Shown piece by piece: positions 52,514-62,662 of a stretch of 64,000 nucleotides of DNA. The translations under genes were made by a program, and so were the position numbers. Position 1 is the stretch's first letter; each line of letters opens with the position of its first letter. This stretch comes from Onthophagus taurus (lineage: Eukaryota > Arthropoda > Insecta > Coleoptera > Scarabaeidae). Below the pieces are notes generated by a model. That model saw nothing but the letters and a program-made list of their open reading frames with translations. It made no database searches and was not told the DNA's origin. The stretch lies in assembly GCF_036711975.1 (NCBI RefSeq), contig NC_091966.1, positions 21,397,501 to 21,461,500 on the forward strand, given 5' to 3'.

Positions 52514-53298
52514 ATGTCAAAAAAAAATCATCCATTTCATTTAGTAGATGTTAGACCTTGACCTTTAATAGGAGCTCTAGGAGCTATAATTACTATAATT
52601 GGTATTATTAAATGATTCCATTTCTTTAATAATAATTTATTTCTATTAGGAACATTAATTACAATTATAATTATATTCCAATGATGACGTGATATTGTTC
52701 GGGAAGGAACTTTCCAAGGTTTACATACTTATATCGTAACTATAGGACTTCGATGAGGAATAATTTTATTTATTACATCAGAAATTTTTTTTTTATTTCA
52801 TTTTTTTGAGGATTTTTCCACAGAAGTCTATCTCCTTCTATTGAAATTGGTATAATATGACCCCCTAAAGGAATCATACCCTTTAATCCCTTACAAATTC
52901 CTCTTTTAAATACTTTAATTTTATTAACTTCAGGCCTTACAGTAACATGAGCTCATCATAGATTAATTGAAAATAATTATAATCAAGCTCTACAAAGTTT
53001 AATTTTAACTGTAATTTTAGGAATTTATTTTACAATCTTACAAGCTTATGAATATATCGAAGCTCCTTTCACTATTGCTGATAGAGTTTATGGATCTTCA
53101 TTTTTCATAGCTACAGGATTTCATGGAATTCATGTAATTATTGGAACAACATTCCTACTAACTTGTTTAATTCGTCATTATTTTAACCATTTTTCCTGTA
53201 TTCATCACTTTGGATTCGAAGCAGCTGCATGATACTGACATTTTGTAGACGTAGTCTGACTATTTCTATATATTTCTATTTACTGATGAGGTAGATAA
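52514..53298 (+). pseudogene. cox3: Cytochrome c oxidase subunit III with one-base frameshift
   Basis: This is the third core subunit of complex IV, with seven membrane helices. It starts at ATG 52514 (MSKKNHPFHLVDVSPWPL) and runs well through WWRDIVREGTFQGLHT to the T-run at 52785-52794. There the run has 10 T where 11 (or 8) are needed. Reading on in the same frame loses the conserved sequence. One base over, the expected FFHSSLSPSIEIGMMWPP follows, then [10 protein letters not shown] and YWHFVDVVWLFL, ending TAA at 53296-53298. The total is 785 nt, one short of 262 codons. The single missing T could be a real lesion of a nuclear copy or a homopolymer error of sequencing. Confidence 0.92.
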
Positions 53299-53308
53299 TT
53301 CCTTATAA

Positions 53309-53374
53309 ATTTATATAGTATAATAATTATAATTGATTTCCAATCAAAAGATCTAATAAAATTTAGTATAAATA
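53309..53374 (+). tRNA. trnG: tRNA-Gly (TCC)
   Basis: ATTTATA pairs with TATAAAT, and the anticodon TCC is at 53339-53341. It is located between cox3 and nad3. Confidence 0.9.
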
Positions 53375-53728
53375 ATTAAAATAATTTTTTTCATAAGATC
53401 AATAATTTTTATTATTTGCAATATTTTAATTATTCTTTCTTCTATTATTTCAAAAAAAAGTTTTTTTGACCGAGAAAAAAGATCCCCATTTGAATGTGGA
53501 TTTGACCCTAAAAGATCAGCTCGAACCCCATTTTCATTACATTTTTTTTTAATTGCAGTAATTTTCTTAATTTTTGATGTTGAAATTACATTATTAATTC
53601 CTATTATTATAACTTTAAAAATTTCTAATATAATTAATTTTAATTTCATTATTTTTTTTTTTATTTTTATTCTTTTATTTGGACTTTATTATGAATGAAA
53701 TCAAGGAGCTTTAACTTGAACAAAATAA
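53375..53728 (+). CDS. nad3: NADH dehydrogenase subunit 3
   Basis: This is a small complex I membrane subunit of 117 residues. It starts at ATT 53375, directly after trnG. The conserved loop FECGFDP, with the redox-sensitive cysteine of the active/deactive switch, lies at about residues 43-49. It is followed by [20 protein letters not shown] and the C-terminal YYEWNQGALTWTK. TAA is at 53726-53728. The long T-runs near 53541 and 53651 keep the frame. Confidence 0.95.
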
Positions 53729-53733
53729 TCTTT

Positions 53734-53803
53734 AGGGTAATAGTTAATTATAACATTTAATTTGCATTTAAAAAGTATTGATAATTTAAATCAATTTACC
53801 TTA
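53734..53803 (+). tRNA. trnA: tRNA-Ala (TGC)
   Basis: AGGGTAA pairs with TTACCTT, including one G-T pair. The anticodon TGC is at 53763-53765. It is first in the A-R-N-S1-E-F cluster. Confidence 0.9.
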
Positions 53804-53812
53804 TTTATAATT

Positions 53813-53880
53813 AAATAAGAAACAAAATATTGTATTTAGTTTCGACCTAAAATTTTGATGAAAAATATCATCCTTATTTA
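53813..53880 (+). tRNA. trnR: tRNA-Arg (TCG)
   Basis: AAATAAG pairs with CTTATTT, and the anticodon TCG is at 53842-53844. Confidence 0.9.
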
Positions 53881-53908
53881 AATTAAATTTTAATATAAAT
53901 ATTTTAAA

Positions 53909-53973
53909 TTAATTGAAGCCAAATTAGAGGCATATCACTGTTAATGATAACATTGGATTATATCCCAATTAAA
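53909..53973 (+). tRNA. trnN: tRNA-Asn (GTT)
   Basis: TTAATTG pairs with CAATTAA. The anticodon GTT is at 53940-53942. A 28-nt AT-rich spacer separates it from trnR. Confidence 0.9.
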
Positions 53974-54041
53974 AAGATAGGGAACTCAAGAATAAGCTTC
54001 TAACTTAATTCTTTAGCAGTGAAAATCTGTTAATATCTTTA
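53973..54041 (+). tRNA. trnS1: tRNA-Ser1 (AGN), anticodon TCT
   Basis: AAAGATA pairs with TATCTTT. The anticodon loop CTTCTAA gives TCT where most insects have GCT. The D-arm is reduced, as usual for this tRNA. It overlaps the last base of trnN. Confidence 0.85.
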
Positions 54042-54046
54042 AAAAA

Positions 54047-54112
54047 AATTTATTAGTTTAATAAAAACATTACATTTTCAATGTAAAAATAAATTAATTT
54101 ATTTATAAATTA
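54047..54112 (+). tRNA. trnE: tRNA-Glu (TTC)
   Basis: AATTTAT pairs with ATAAATT, and the anticodon TTC is at 54077-54079. Confidence 0.88.
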
Positions 54113-54176
54113 CTTAAAAATAAAAATTATTACCCTAATATCTTCAATATTATACTCTTATTTAAGCTATTTAAGT
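54111..54176 (-). tRNA. trnF: tRNA-Phe (GAA)
   Basis: On the minus strand ACTTAAA pairs with TTTAAGT, and the anticodon GAA lies in ATTGAAG. It overlaps trnE by about 2 nt and provides the 3' boundary of nad5. Confidence 0.88.
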
Positions 54177-55890
54177 AAATTAATATTATTAAAAATATAA
54201 TTCACATAATAGTTAATAATAAAAAAATTTTTAAATTATTATTATGTAAAAATTGCATATATATAGATATATTTTTAATATTTAAATAAATATTTTGAGC
54301 TCCCAAAAATTCAGATCAACCTTGATCAATATTTTTATAAATTTGATTTCCCATAATTAAAGGATAAAAATTAACACCAAAAGTTCTTAAATAAGGTATA
54401 TTTCATATTGAAGAAAAAAATAAACTTCTATTTAAATTATTTAAAGAATTTAAAGAATAATTCAATTTTAATTTAGAAAATTCATATCCTAAAAATATTC
54501 CCATTAAAATAACAAATACAACTATTATCTTTATTAAAAAAGATAAACAAATAAAATATGGGATTGGAAATATTAACCATATTAATATTCTACCGCCAAA
54601 AATCACAAATATAATTAAACCAGATATTCCTTTTAATATGATAAAATTATTATTATCAGAAATTAAATGTAAAGAAAAATGATTAAAATTTCCAATAATT
54701 ACATAATAAATTAAACGAAAAGTATAAGAAACAGTTAACCCTGTAGAAATAAAAAAAATTAAATAAATATAAATATTTAAATAATTTATTGAAACAACTT
54801 CTAAAATTAAATCCTTAGAATAAAATCCTGATAAAAATGGCAATCCACACAAAGCTATATTAGAAATAATGAAAAAAGAACATGTTAAAGGTATTAAATT
54901 AATCAAATTTCCTATAAAACGAATATCCTGACAATTTCTTAAATTATGAATTATACATCCCCCACATATAAATAACAATGCCTTAAATAATGCATGAGTT
55001 AATAAATGAAAAAAAGCCAATTTATATTCCCCTAAAGATAAAATACTCATTATTAATCCTAATTGACTTAAAGTTGATAAAGCAATAATTTTTTTTAAAT
55101 CAAACTCATAATTAGCCCCTAATCCTGCTATAAATATTGTTATTCTTCCAATAAATAATATAAATATTATACAATTATAATTTAATGATATATTAAAACG
55201 AATTAATAAATAAACCCCCGCAGTTACTAATGTAGAAGAATGAACTAATGAAGAAACTGGAGTAGGGGCAGCTATCGCAGCAGGTAACCAAGAAGAAAAT
55301 GGAATTTGAGCTGATTTAGTTATAGCTGCAATTATTACAAATAAACCAATAATAAAAATTTCATCTCTTTTTATATAATCAACATAAAAATAATAATTAA
55401 ATCCCCCATAATTTAATATTCAAGCAATTGATAATAATAAAAATACATCCCCAATTCGATTACTTAATGCTGTAATTATCCCTGCATTATAAGATTTTAC
55501 ATTTTGATAATAAATTACTAAACAATAAGAAACTAATCCTAATCCATCTCATCCTAGTAAAATTCTAATTAAATTTGGACTAATAATTAACAATATTATT
55601 GATAAAACAAATATACAAACTAATATAATAAAACGATTAATATTTAAATCACCTTCTATATATCTATTTCTATAATAAATTACTATAGAAGAAATAAATA
55701 AAACAAATCTTATAAATAATAAAGATATTCAATCTAATAATAAAGTTATTAAAATTTGACAAGAATTAATATTAATTAATTGAAATTCTAATATCAATCT
55801 ATAATCTAATACTATAAAATTTAATCTTAAAAAAAAAAATAAAATTCTAATTAATAAAAAAAATACATAATAAATTAAACAAATTGAAAT
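54177..55890 (-). CDS. nad5: NADH dehydrogenase subunit 5
   Basis: This is one of the proton-pumping, antiporter-like subunits of complex I, with many membrane helices, 571 codons. It starts at ATT 55890, directly after trnH ([13 protein letters not shown]). Conserved segments are [58 protein letters not shown] and [15 protein letters not shown]. The whole frame was followed and contains no internal stop under the mitochondrial code; TGA tryptophans (for example in the MWNMPYL segment near 54400) would be stops in the nucleus. It ends with an incomplete T at 54177, completed at the trnF boundary. Confidence 0.95.
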
Positions 55891-55955
55891 TATTTAAAAC
55901 AAATAATTTGTATCTTTGACACCACAAATCAAAATTTTTAATAAACTATTTAAAT
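55891..55955 (-). tRNA. trnH: tRNA-His (GTG)
   Basis: The minus-strand acceptor halves ATTTAAA and TTTAAAT pair. The anticodon GTG lies in TTGTGGT (CAC at 55923-55925 on the plus strand). It is located between nad4 and nad5. Confidence 0.88.
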
Positions 55956-57292
55956 TAAATTCATAAACAAAAAATTTCTCTTTTTAAAATTAAAATATTT
56001 AAAGGTAATCAATGCAACATTAATAATAAATATTCTCGTACTATACCAGTAAAAAAAGAAAATAAACCTGAATACACTATCCCATGTTGAGTATAAGAAT
56101 ATAAATATAAAGAATAAACAGCTCTAAAGAAAGATAAAAATATTAATATTAATATTCTTAATCTATTTCATCTAACTAATCTATTAATTAATATAATTTC
56201 TCCTAATAAATTTAATGAAGGGGGGGCTGCTATATTTGATCTTCTTAATAAAAATCACCATAATCTTATTCTAGGAATCAAATTAATTATTCCTTTATTT
56301 AAATATATTCTTCGTCTAGAAAATCGTTCATAATTAATATTTGCTAAACAAAATAATCCTGATGAACATAAACCATGAGCTAATATTATTACTAAAGCCC
56401 CACATATGCCTCAATAAGTTAAAGTTATAATTCCCCCCAATACCATACCTATATGAGCCACTGAAGAATAAGCAATTAAAGATTTAATATCAATTTGACG
56501 AATACAAATTAAAGAAACTAATAACCCCCCATATAATCTAATTAAAATAAATATAATATTAATTTTTACACCAATTCTTAAAAAAATTGATATTAAACGT
56601 ATTAACCCATACCCCCCTAATTTTAATAAAACACCTGCTAAAATTATTGAACCAGAAACAGGAGCTTCAACATGAGCCTTAGGTAATCATAAATGAACTA
56701 AATATATTGGTATTTTAACAAAAAAAGCCATATTCATACATATATATATATAAATATTTCTAACTATATTTCTTATAAAATAGAAATCTAAATTAAAAAA
56801 TTTCTCATAATAATAAAAAATAGAAATTATTATAGGTAAAGATACTAACAAAGTATAAAATAATAAATAAATTCCCGCCTGTAATCGTTCAGGTTGATAC
56901 CCCCAACCTACAATTAAAATTAATGTAGGAATTAATCTTATTTCAAAAAATAAATAAAATAAAAATAAATTCATAGAAGAAAAAGCTATATATAAAAAAA
57001 ATATTAAACATAATAATACAAAAAAAAATATATTTATAAAATAATTTTTATAATTTAATGACTCTCTAGCTATAATTATTAAAATACAAATTCATAAACT
57101 TAATAAAATTATACAATATGATAGTAAATCACAACCTAAAAAATATCTTAAATTTTTAAATAAATAATTATAACTATTAACAAATATAAATAAAAAAAAT
57201 ATTAAAAAATATATACATTGATTTAATCAAAATCTTTTCAATTTAAAACTCATAGGGATCATAAAAATTATTATTAAACTAAATTTTATCAT
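55955..57292 (-). CDS. nad4: NADH dehydrogenase subunit 4
   Basis: This is an antiporter-like proton-pumping subunit of complex I, 445 residues. It starts at ATG 57290-57292 within the ATGATAA overlap with nad4L. Conserved parts are [16 protein letters not shown], the helix [20 protein letters not shown] with the key Glu and Lys, [11 protein letters not shown] and [12 protein letters not shown]. The frame is open throughout. TAA is at 55955-55957, overlapping trnH by 1 nt. The position, upstream of nad5 on the same strand, is standard. Confidence 0.95.
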
Positions 57293-57576
57293 AAAATTCT
57301 AAATGTATTAAAATAATCATTTCCATGTGTACGAACTATAGAAACTAAAATCCCTAATCCCAAAGCACCCTCACATACTCTTATAGTTAAAAAAACTATT
57401 CTAAAAAAATATTCATAATAAAAAAATGATAAATAAATAAATAAATTAAAAAATAAACTTAAAATAATAAATTCTAATCTTAATAATATTAATAATAAAT
57501 GTTTACGTTTAATTACAAATGAAATTAAACCTGAAAAATATATAAATACTGAAAAATATAAATAAAAAATTAACAT
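57286..57576 (-). CDS. nad4L: NADH dehydrogenase subunit 4L
   Basis: This is a small complex I membrane subunit with three helices, 96 residues. ATG is at 57576. It contains the conserved [11 protein letters not shown] segment (around residues 69-79) and ends with W followed by TAA at 57286-57288. It overlaps nad4 by 7 nt; the pair is normally translated from one transcript. No lesion is seen. Confidence 0.94.
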
Positions 57577-57579
57577 TAA

Positions 57580-57645
57580 GTTTTAATAATTTATAAAAAA
57601 TATTGGTCTTGTAAATCAAAAAAAAGAATTTTTTCTTTTAAAACT
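57580..57645 (+). tRNA. trnT: tRNA-Thr (TGT)
   Basis: GTTTTAA pairs with TTAAAAC. The anticodon TGT is at 57610-57612. Confidence 0.9.
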
Positions 57646-57714
57646 TCAGAAAAAGAAAACTTATATTTCCATCTTTAATCTCCAAAATTAAAATTTTATT
57701 TAAACTATTTTCTG
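57646..57714 (-). tRNA. trnP: tRNA-Pro (TGG)
   Basis: On the minus strand CAGAAAA pairs with TTTTCTG, and the anticodon TGG lies in TTTGGAG. It directly adjoins trnT on the other strand. Confidence 0.9.
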
Positions 57715-57721
57715 TTCTGAT

Positions 57722-58219
57722 ATTTTAACTATAATAATATTAATAATTACTTTATCTTCATTAATTATATGAATTAAACACCCATTAACTATAGGAATAA
57801 TTCTTTTAATTCAAACTATTAACTTATCTTTATATATAGGATATTTAAATCTTAACTATTGATATTCTTATATTTTATTTTTAATTATAATTGGAGGTAT
57901 ATTAGTACTTTTTATTTATATAACTAGAGTAGCATCTAATGAAAAATTTTCCCCTTCAATCAAATTATTTATATTTATTATACTAATAATATTTATATTT
58001 CTAAATTTATTTATTTTAATCGATCCTTTTTATCTTACTATTAATAATAATTATGTAAATTTAGAATATAATAATCTTAATCTATCTTTAAATAAATATT
58101 TTAATTTTCCTAACTTAATAATTATATTAATATTAATTATATATCTATTAATTAGACTTTTTGCTATCGTAAAAATTACAAGATTCAAAAAAGGATCATT
58201 ACGATCCCAATTAAAATAA
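57722..58219 (+). CDS. nad6: NADH dehydrogenase subunit 6
   Basis: This is a poorly conserved complex I membrane subunit, 165 residues. The most recognisable part is HPLTMGMILLIQT near the N-terminus and MIGGMLVLFIYMTSVASNEKF in the middle. TAA is at 58217-58219. The start is uncertain: ATT 57722 is the first in-frame start after trnP, and ATA codons at 57731-57737 are alternatives. The frame is intact and lies 3 nt upstream of cob. Confidence 0.92.
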
Positions 58220-58222
58220 ATA

Positions 58223-59364
58223 ATGATAACTCCTATACGAAAAATATCTCCTATATTAAAAATTATTAATAATTCTTTAATTGATTTACCTTCTCCTTCT
58301 AACATTTCAGCTTGATGAAATTTTGGATCTTTATTAGGATTATGTTTAGGAATCCAAATTATTACCGGAATTTTTTTAGCTATACACTACACATCTAATG
58401 TAGATTTAGCATTTAATAGAGTAATTCATATTTGTCGAGATGTAAATTATGGGTGATTAATTCGAACTTTACATGCTAATGGGGCAAGATTCTTTTTTAT
58501 TTGTTTATATATACACGTAGGACGAGGTATGTACTATGGTTCATACAACTTACATATAACTTGAACAATTGGAGTATTAATTTTATTTCTTGTAATAGCA
58601 ACAGCCTTTTTAGGATATGTTTTACCCTGAGGACAAATATCTTTTTGAGGTGCTACAGTAATTACTAATTTAGTTTCAGCTATTCCTTATATAGGTAATA
58701 TAATTGTTCAATGACTTTGAGGAGGATTTGCCGTTGATAACGCTACTTTAACTCGATTTTTTGCCTTACACTTTCTTCTTCCTTTTATTGTAGCCGCTAT
58801 AATCATAATTCATTTACTTTTTCTTCATCAAACAGGATCTAATAATCCTTTAGGAACTAATAGAAATATTGATAAATCACCTTTCCATCCCTATTTTTCT
58901 TTAAAGGATTCTGTTGGATTCATTACTATAACTATAATTTTAATATTATTAGTTTTAATTAATCCTTATATATTAGGAGATCCAGATAATTTCTCCCCAG
59001 CTAATCCTCTAGTAACCCCAATTCATATTCAACCAGAATGATATTTTCTATTTGCTTATGCAATTTTACGATCTATTCCTAATAAATTAGGAGGAGTAAT
59101 TGCTCTAGTATTATCAATTGCTATTCTATTTATTATACCTATCATTAATAAAAAAAAATACAAAGAACTCAATTTTATCCAATTAATAAAATTTTATTTT
59201 GAACATTTTTGAATATTGTAATTCTTTTAACCTGAATTGGAGCACGACCTGTTGAAGATCCTTATATTATAATTGGACAAATTTTAACAATTACCTACTT
59301 TTTATATTTTATAATAAATAGAATAATATCTATACTTTGAGATTCTATTATATTCAAAAATTAA
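58223..59364 (+). pseudogene. cob: Cytochrome b with one-base frameshift
   Basis: Cytochrome b is the haem-bearing core of complex III with its two quinone sites. The gene starts at ATG 58223. Visible are [18 protein letters not shown], the haem histidines in [19 protein letters not shown] and [19 protein letters not shown], the Qo-site PEW segment in IHIQPEWYFLFAY, and LGGVIAL. After INKKK, at the A-run 59150-59158, the frame shifts by one missing base. The expected [13 protein letters not shown] and [11 protein letters not shown] continue in the next frame to TAA at 59362-59364. The length is 1142 nt, one short of 381 codons. The missing base is an A, either in the 9-A run or in the AAA at about 59162. 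It may be a lesion or a sequencing error. Confidence 0.92.
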
Positions 59365-59368
59365 ACTA

Positions 59369-59436
59369 AATTAATGAACTTGTTATAAGTGTATATTTTG
59401 AAAATATAAAAAAGAAGTCAATCCTTCTATTAATTT
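59369..59436 (+). tRNA. trnS2: tRNA-Ser2 (TGA)
   Basis: AATTAAT pairs with ATTAATT. The anticodon TGA is at 59399-59401. It is located between cob and nad1. Confidence 0.9.
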
Positions 59437-59456
59437 ATTATACTAAATTTTATTCA

Positions 59457-60407
59457 CTATAATAATAAGGAAAATAAAAATAATTTTAAACCTATAAAAA
59501 ATATCAGATAATTTAAAGAAACAGGTAAAAATCCCTTTCAACATAAATATATTAATTTATCATACCGATATCGAGGTAATGTCCCTCGAACCCATACTCA
59601 TAAAAAAGATATAAATACTAATTTTAAAAAAAAAAAAAATCTTATTAAATTAGCACCTAAAAATAAAACTACACATAATAATCTTATAAATAAAATTCTT
59701 GAATATTCAGCTAAAAAAATTAAAGCAAATCCACCTCTTCTATATTCAACATTAAATCCAGATACTAATTCGGATTCCCCTTCAGCAAAATCAAATGGTG
59801 TACGATTTGTTTCAGCTAATCTTGAAACAAACCATATCATACATAAAGGATAACATAAAAATAAAAATCATATAAATTCTTGATATTTCATAAAATCAAT
59901 TAAATTTAATCTAGAAATTAAAAGTAAAAAAGATAATAAAATTAAAAATAATCTAACTTCATAAGAAATAGTTTGAGCAACAGCACGTAATCCCCCTAAC
60001 AATGAATAATTTGAATTTGACGATCAACCTGCTATCATAATTGTATAAACACCTAATCTAGAACAACATAAAAAATACAAAATACCCAAATTAAATCTAA
60101 ATAAAAATGTCATAAAAGGAACACACAATCATAACATTAAAGATAGAAATAATCTTATTACCGGAGATAAATAATAAATAAAAAAATTAGCTATATAAGG
60201 AAATGTTTGTTCCTTAGTAAATAATTTAATCCCATCTCTAAAAGGCTGCAAAATTCCCATAAATCCAACCTTATTAGGGCCCTTACGAATTTGAATATAA
60301 CCTAAAACTTTACGTTCTATTAAAGTCAAAAAAGCTAATCCAACTAAGACTATAACTACTATAATTAATACCATAACCAACCTTAAAATTAAATCTAAAA
60401 TAAATAT
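59457..60407 (-). CDS. nad1: NADH dehydrogenase subunit 1
   Basis: This complex I subunit forms part of the quinone-binding chamber, 316 residues. It starts at ATA 60407, immediately after trnL1 (MFILDLILSLVMVLI). Conserved parts are [38 protein letters not shown] and [24 protein letters not shown] with its acidic quinone-channel residues. It ends with TAG at 59457-59459. The A/T-run near 59626-59639 keeps the frame. A 20-nt spacer precedes trnS2. Confidence 0.94.
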
Positions 60408-60474
60408 TATTACTTGTATATATTATTATACATAATTAAATTCTAAATTTAAAACACTATTCTGCCAAAGTAAT
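60408..60474 (-). tRNA. trnL1: tRNA-Leu1 (TAG)
   Basis: The minus-strand acceptor ATTACTT pairs with AAGTAAT in all seven positions. The TGGCAGA box is present and the anticodon is TAG (CTA at 60443-60445 on the plus strand). It lies between rrnL and nad1. Confidence 0.9.
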
Positions 60475-61800
60475 TAATATTAATAATATTCCTAAATTAA
60501 TAATTATTATAAATATTTGATCCTTTCGTACTAAAATATTTTTATTTTTTAAAGATAGAAACCAACCTGGCTTACACCGGTTTAAACTCAGATCATGTAA
60601 AATTTTAAAGGTCGAACAGACCTAACAATTTTAGCTTCTACACCAAAAGTTAATTTTAATCCAACATCGAGGTCGCAAACTTTTTTTTCGATAAGAACTC
60701 TCAAAAAAAATTACGCTGTTATCCCTAAGGTAATTTAATCTTATAATCATAAATAATGGATCACTTAATCATAAATCAATGATTTATTATTAAAAAAAGT
60801 TTATTAAATTTTTTAGTCACCCCAACTAAATACTTTTAATTAAATTTTAAAATTAAATTCTTAAACTAAAAAAAATAACAAAAATATTAAACTCTATAGG
60901 GTCTTCTCGTCTTTTAAAAATATTTAAGCTTTTTTACTTAAAAATAAAATTCTAATTAAATTTAAATCGAGACAGTTTTTTTCTCGTTCGACCTTTCATT
61001 CCAGTTCTCAATTAAAAAACTAATTATTATGCTACCTTTGCACGATCAAATTATCGCGGCCATTTAATAAATTCTATCATAGGGCAGGTCAGACTTTAAA
61101 TTATAATCAAAAAGACATGTTTTTAATAAACAGGCGGAAAAAAAATTTGCCGAGTTCCTTAACTTAACCTTTCAAAAATAAAATTTTCCAACATTAAATT
61201 ATACTAATTTTATCATTATTACATTAATTATAATATTAAATTAATAATTTTAATAAAAAATTTAAAATATTATAAAAATTAAATTTAATATAAAATTTGT
61301 TATAACACACTAAATTATTAAATACTTCCACTCCTATAAATTTTATACTTTAAATATTTATTTTTAAACTATTTATTTTAAAGCTTATCCCTTAAAATAT
61401 TAACTATTATTTTTATTTAAATAATTAATTATAAAAATAAAAAATAATAACTGAATTAAATTCATTTCTTAAAAAACTAGATAAATTTAAAAACGAATAA
61501 CGTTTCATTTCCAAAAAATTATTTTAAATATTTATTTCACAATAAAATATATAATTTCTTAGCTCTTTTAAATTCGAGAAAATTATAATATATAATTTTT
61601 ATTTAATAAACCCTGATACACAAGGTACAATAAATTAAATTTTCTTTTAAAAATATAAATTTTTCAAAACCTATTTAAATATTCTATCTCTATACTAATA
61701 AACTATAATTATAAATAATTTTATCTAAGTAAATAAAAAAAAAAAATTATTTTTATTAAAAATTAAATTAAAAATTAAATTAAAAAATAAATTTATATAC
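60475..61800 (-). rRNA. rrnL: Large subunit ribosomal RNA (16S)
   Basis: The gene is bounded by trnL1 and trnV, which set its ends. The plus strand shows the complement of universally conserved LSU segments: CGCTGTTATCCCTAAGGTAA near 60713 (peptidyl-transferase region), TACCTTTGCACGATCAAA near 61033 and GAGTTCCTTAACTTAACC near 61152. The length of about 1326 nt is normal for insects. I see no large insertion or deletion. Confidence 0.95.
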
Positions 61801-61870
61801 TCAAATTAAATTGATTTACACAATTAACTTTTTAATGTAAATAAAATACTTTATCACAAGCTCTAATTTG
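61801..61870 (-). tRNA. trnV: tRNA-Val (TAC)
   Basis: The minus-strand acceptor CAAATTA pairs with TAATTTG, and TAC lies in the loop TTTACAT. It is located between the two rRNA genes. Confidence 0.88.
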
Positions 61871-62662
61871 AACAAACTAGGTACACCTTCCGGTACACCC
61901 ACTATGTTACGACTTATTTCAATTTAATTTTCAATGAAAGCGACGGGCGATATGTACATATTTTAGAGCCAAAATCATTAATTTTAAATAAAATTAATTA
62001 CCTTCAAATCCAATTTCAATAAATATTTTAAATACTATATCCATTTAAATAAATTTATTGTAACCCATCTCTCCTTAATTATAAGCTACATCTTGATCTG
62101 ATTTCCTTTATTATATTTTAAATCATGAATATTCATTCTTTTTAAAGATATTCAAACTACGACGATATATAAACTATTAAATTAAGTAAAATTAATCGTG
62201 GAATATCAATTACAGGACAGGTTCCTCTGAAAGGACTAAAATACCGCCAAATTCTTTAAATTTCAAGACAATAACTATTACTCCCCTAACATTAAATATT
62301 TACATTCCTTATAATAGGGTATCTAATCCTAGTTTAATATTAGAATTTCATAACTTCATAATCTTTATATTAACTTTATTTAAATTTATAATTTCACCTA
62401 ATAAATTTAATTGTAAATTAATAATAAACTTATTTATTATTATTAAATAAAATTTAATTATATCATCTGTTTAACCGCGATTGCTGGCACAAATTTTATC
62501 AATATTATTATATATTCCTATATCAAAATTTCTTTTATTGTATAAAATTTATTATTGCTATTATAAATAAATAAATTACTATTTTAAATAACTTATTCCA
62601 CAAAAATTTACATATAATAAAAATATAAACTAAATTTAAAAACTAGAATCAAATTTTTTTTA
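61871..62662 (-). rRNA. rrnS: Small subunit ribosomal RNA (12S)
   Basis: The plus strand carries complements of conserved SSU segments: GGTACACCCACTATGTTACG near 61893, AAAGCGACGGGCGATATGTAC near 61936, ATAGGGTATCTAATCCTAGTTT near 62314 and AACCGCGATTGCTGGCAC near 62473. The 3' end is fixed by trnV. The 5' end near the control region is an estimate, where GATTCTAGTTTTTAAATTTAG-like sequence begins on the minus strand. Confidence 0.93.

Noticed and set aside
53353-53649. Minus-strand open frame opposite nad3
   Set aside because: It is antisense to nad3, whose conserved FECGFDP loop is clear.
58051-58305. Minus-strand open frame across nad6 and cob
   Set aside because: It is antisense to two recognised genes and uses the standard code.
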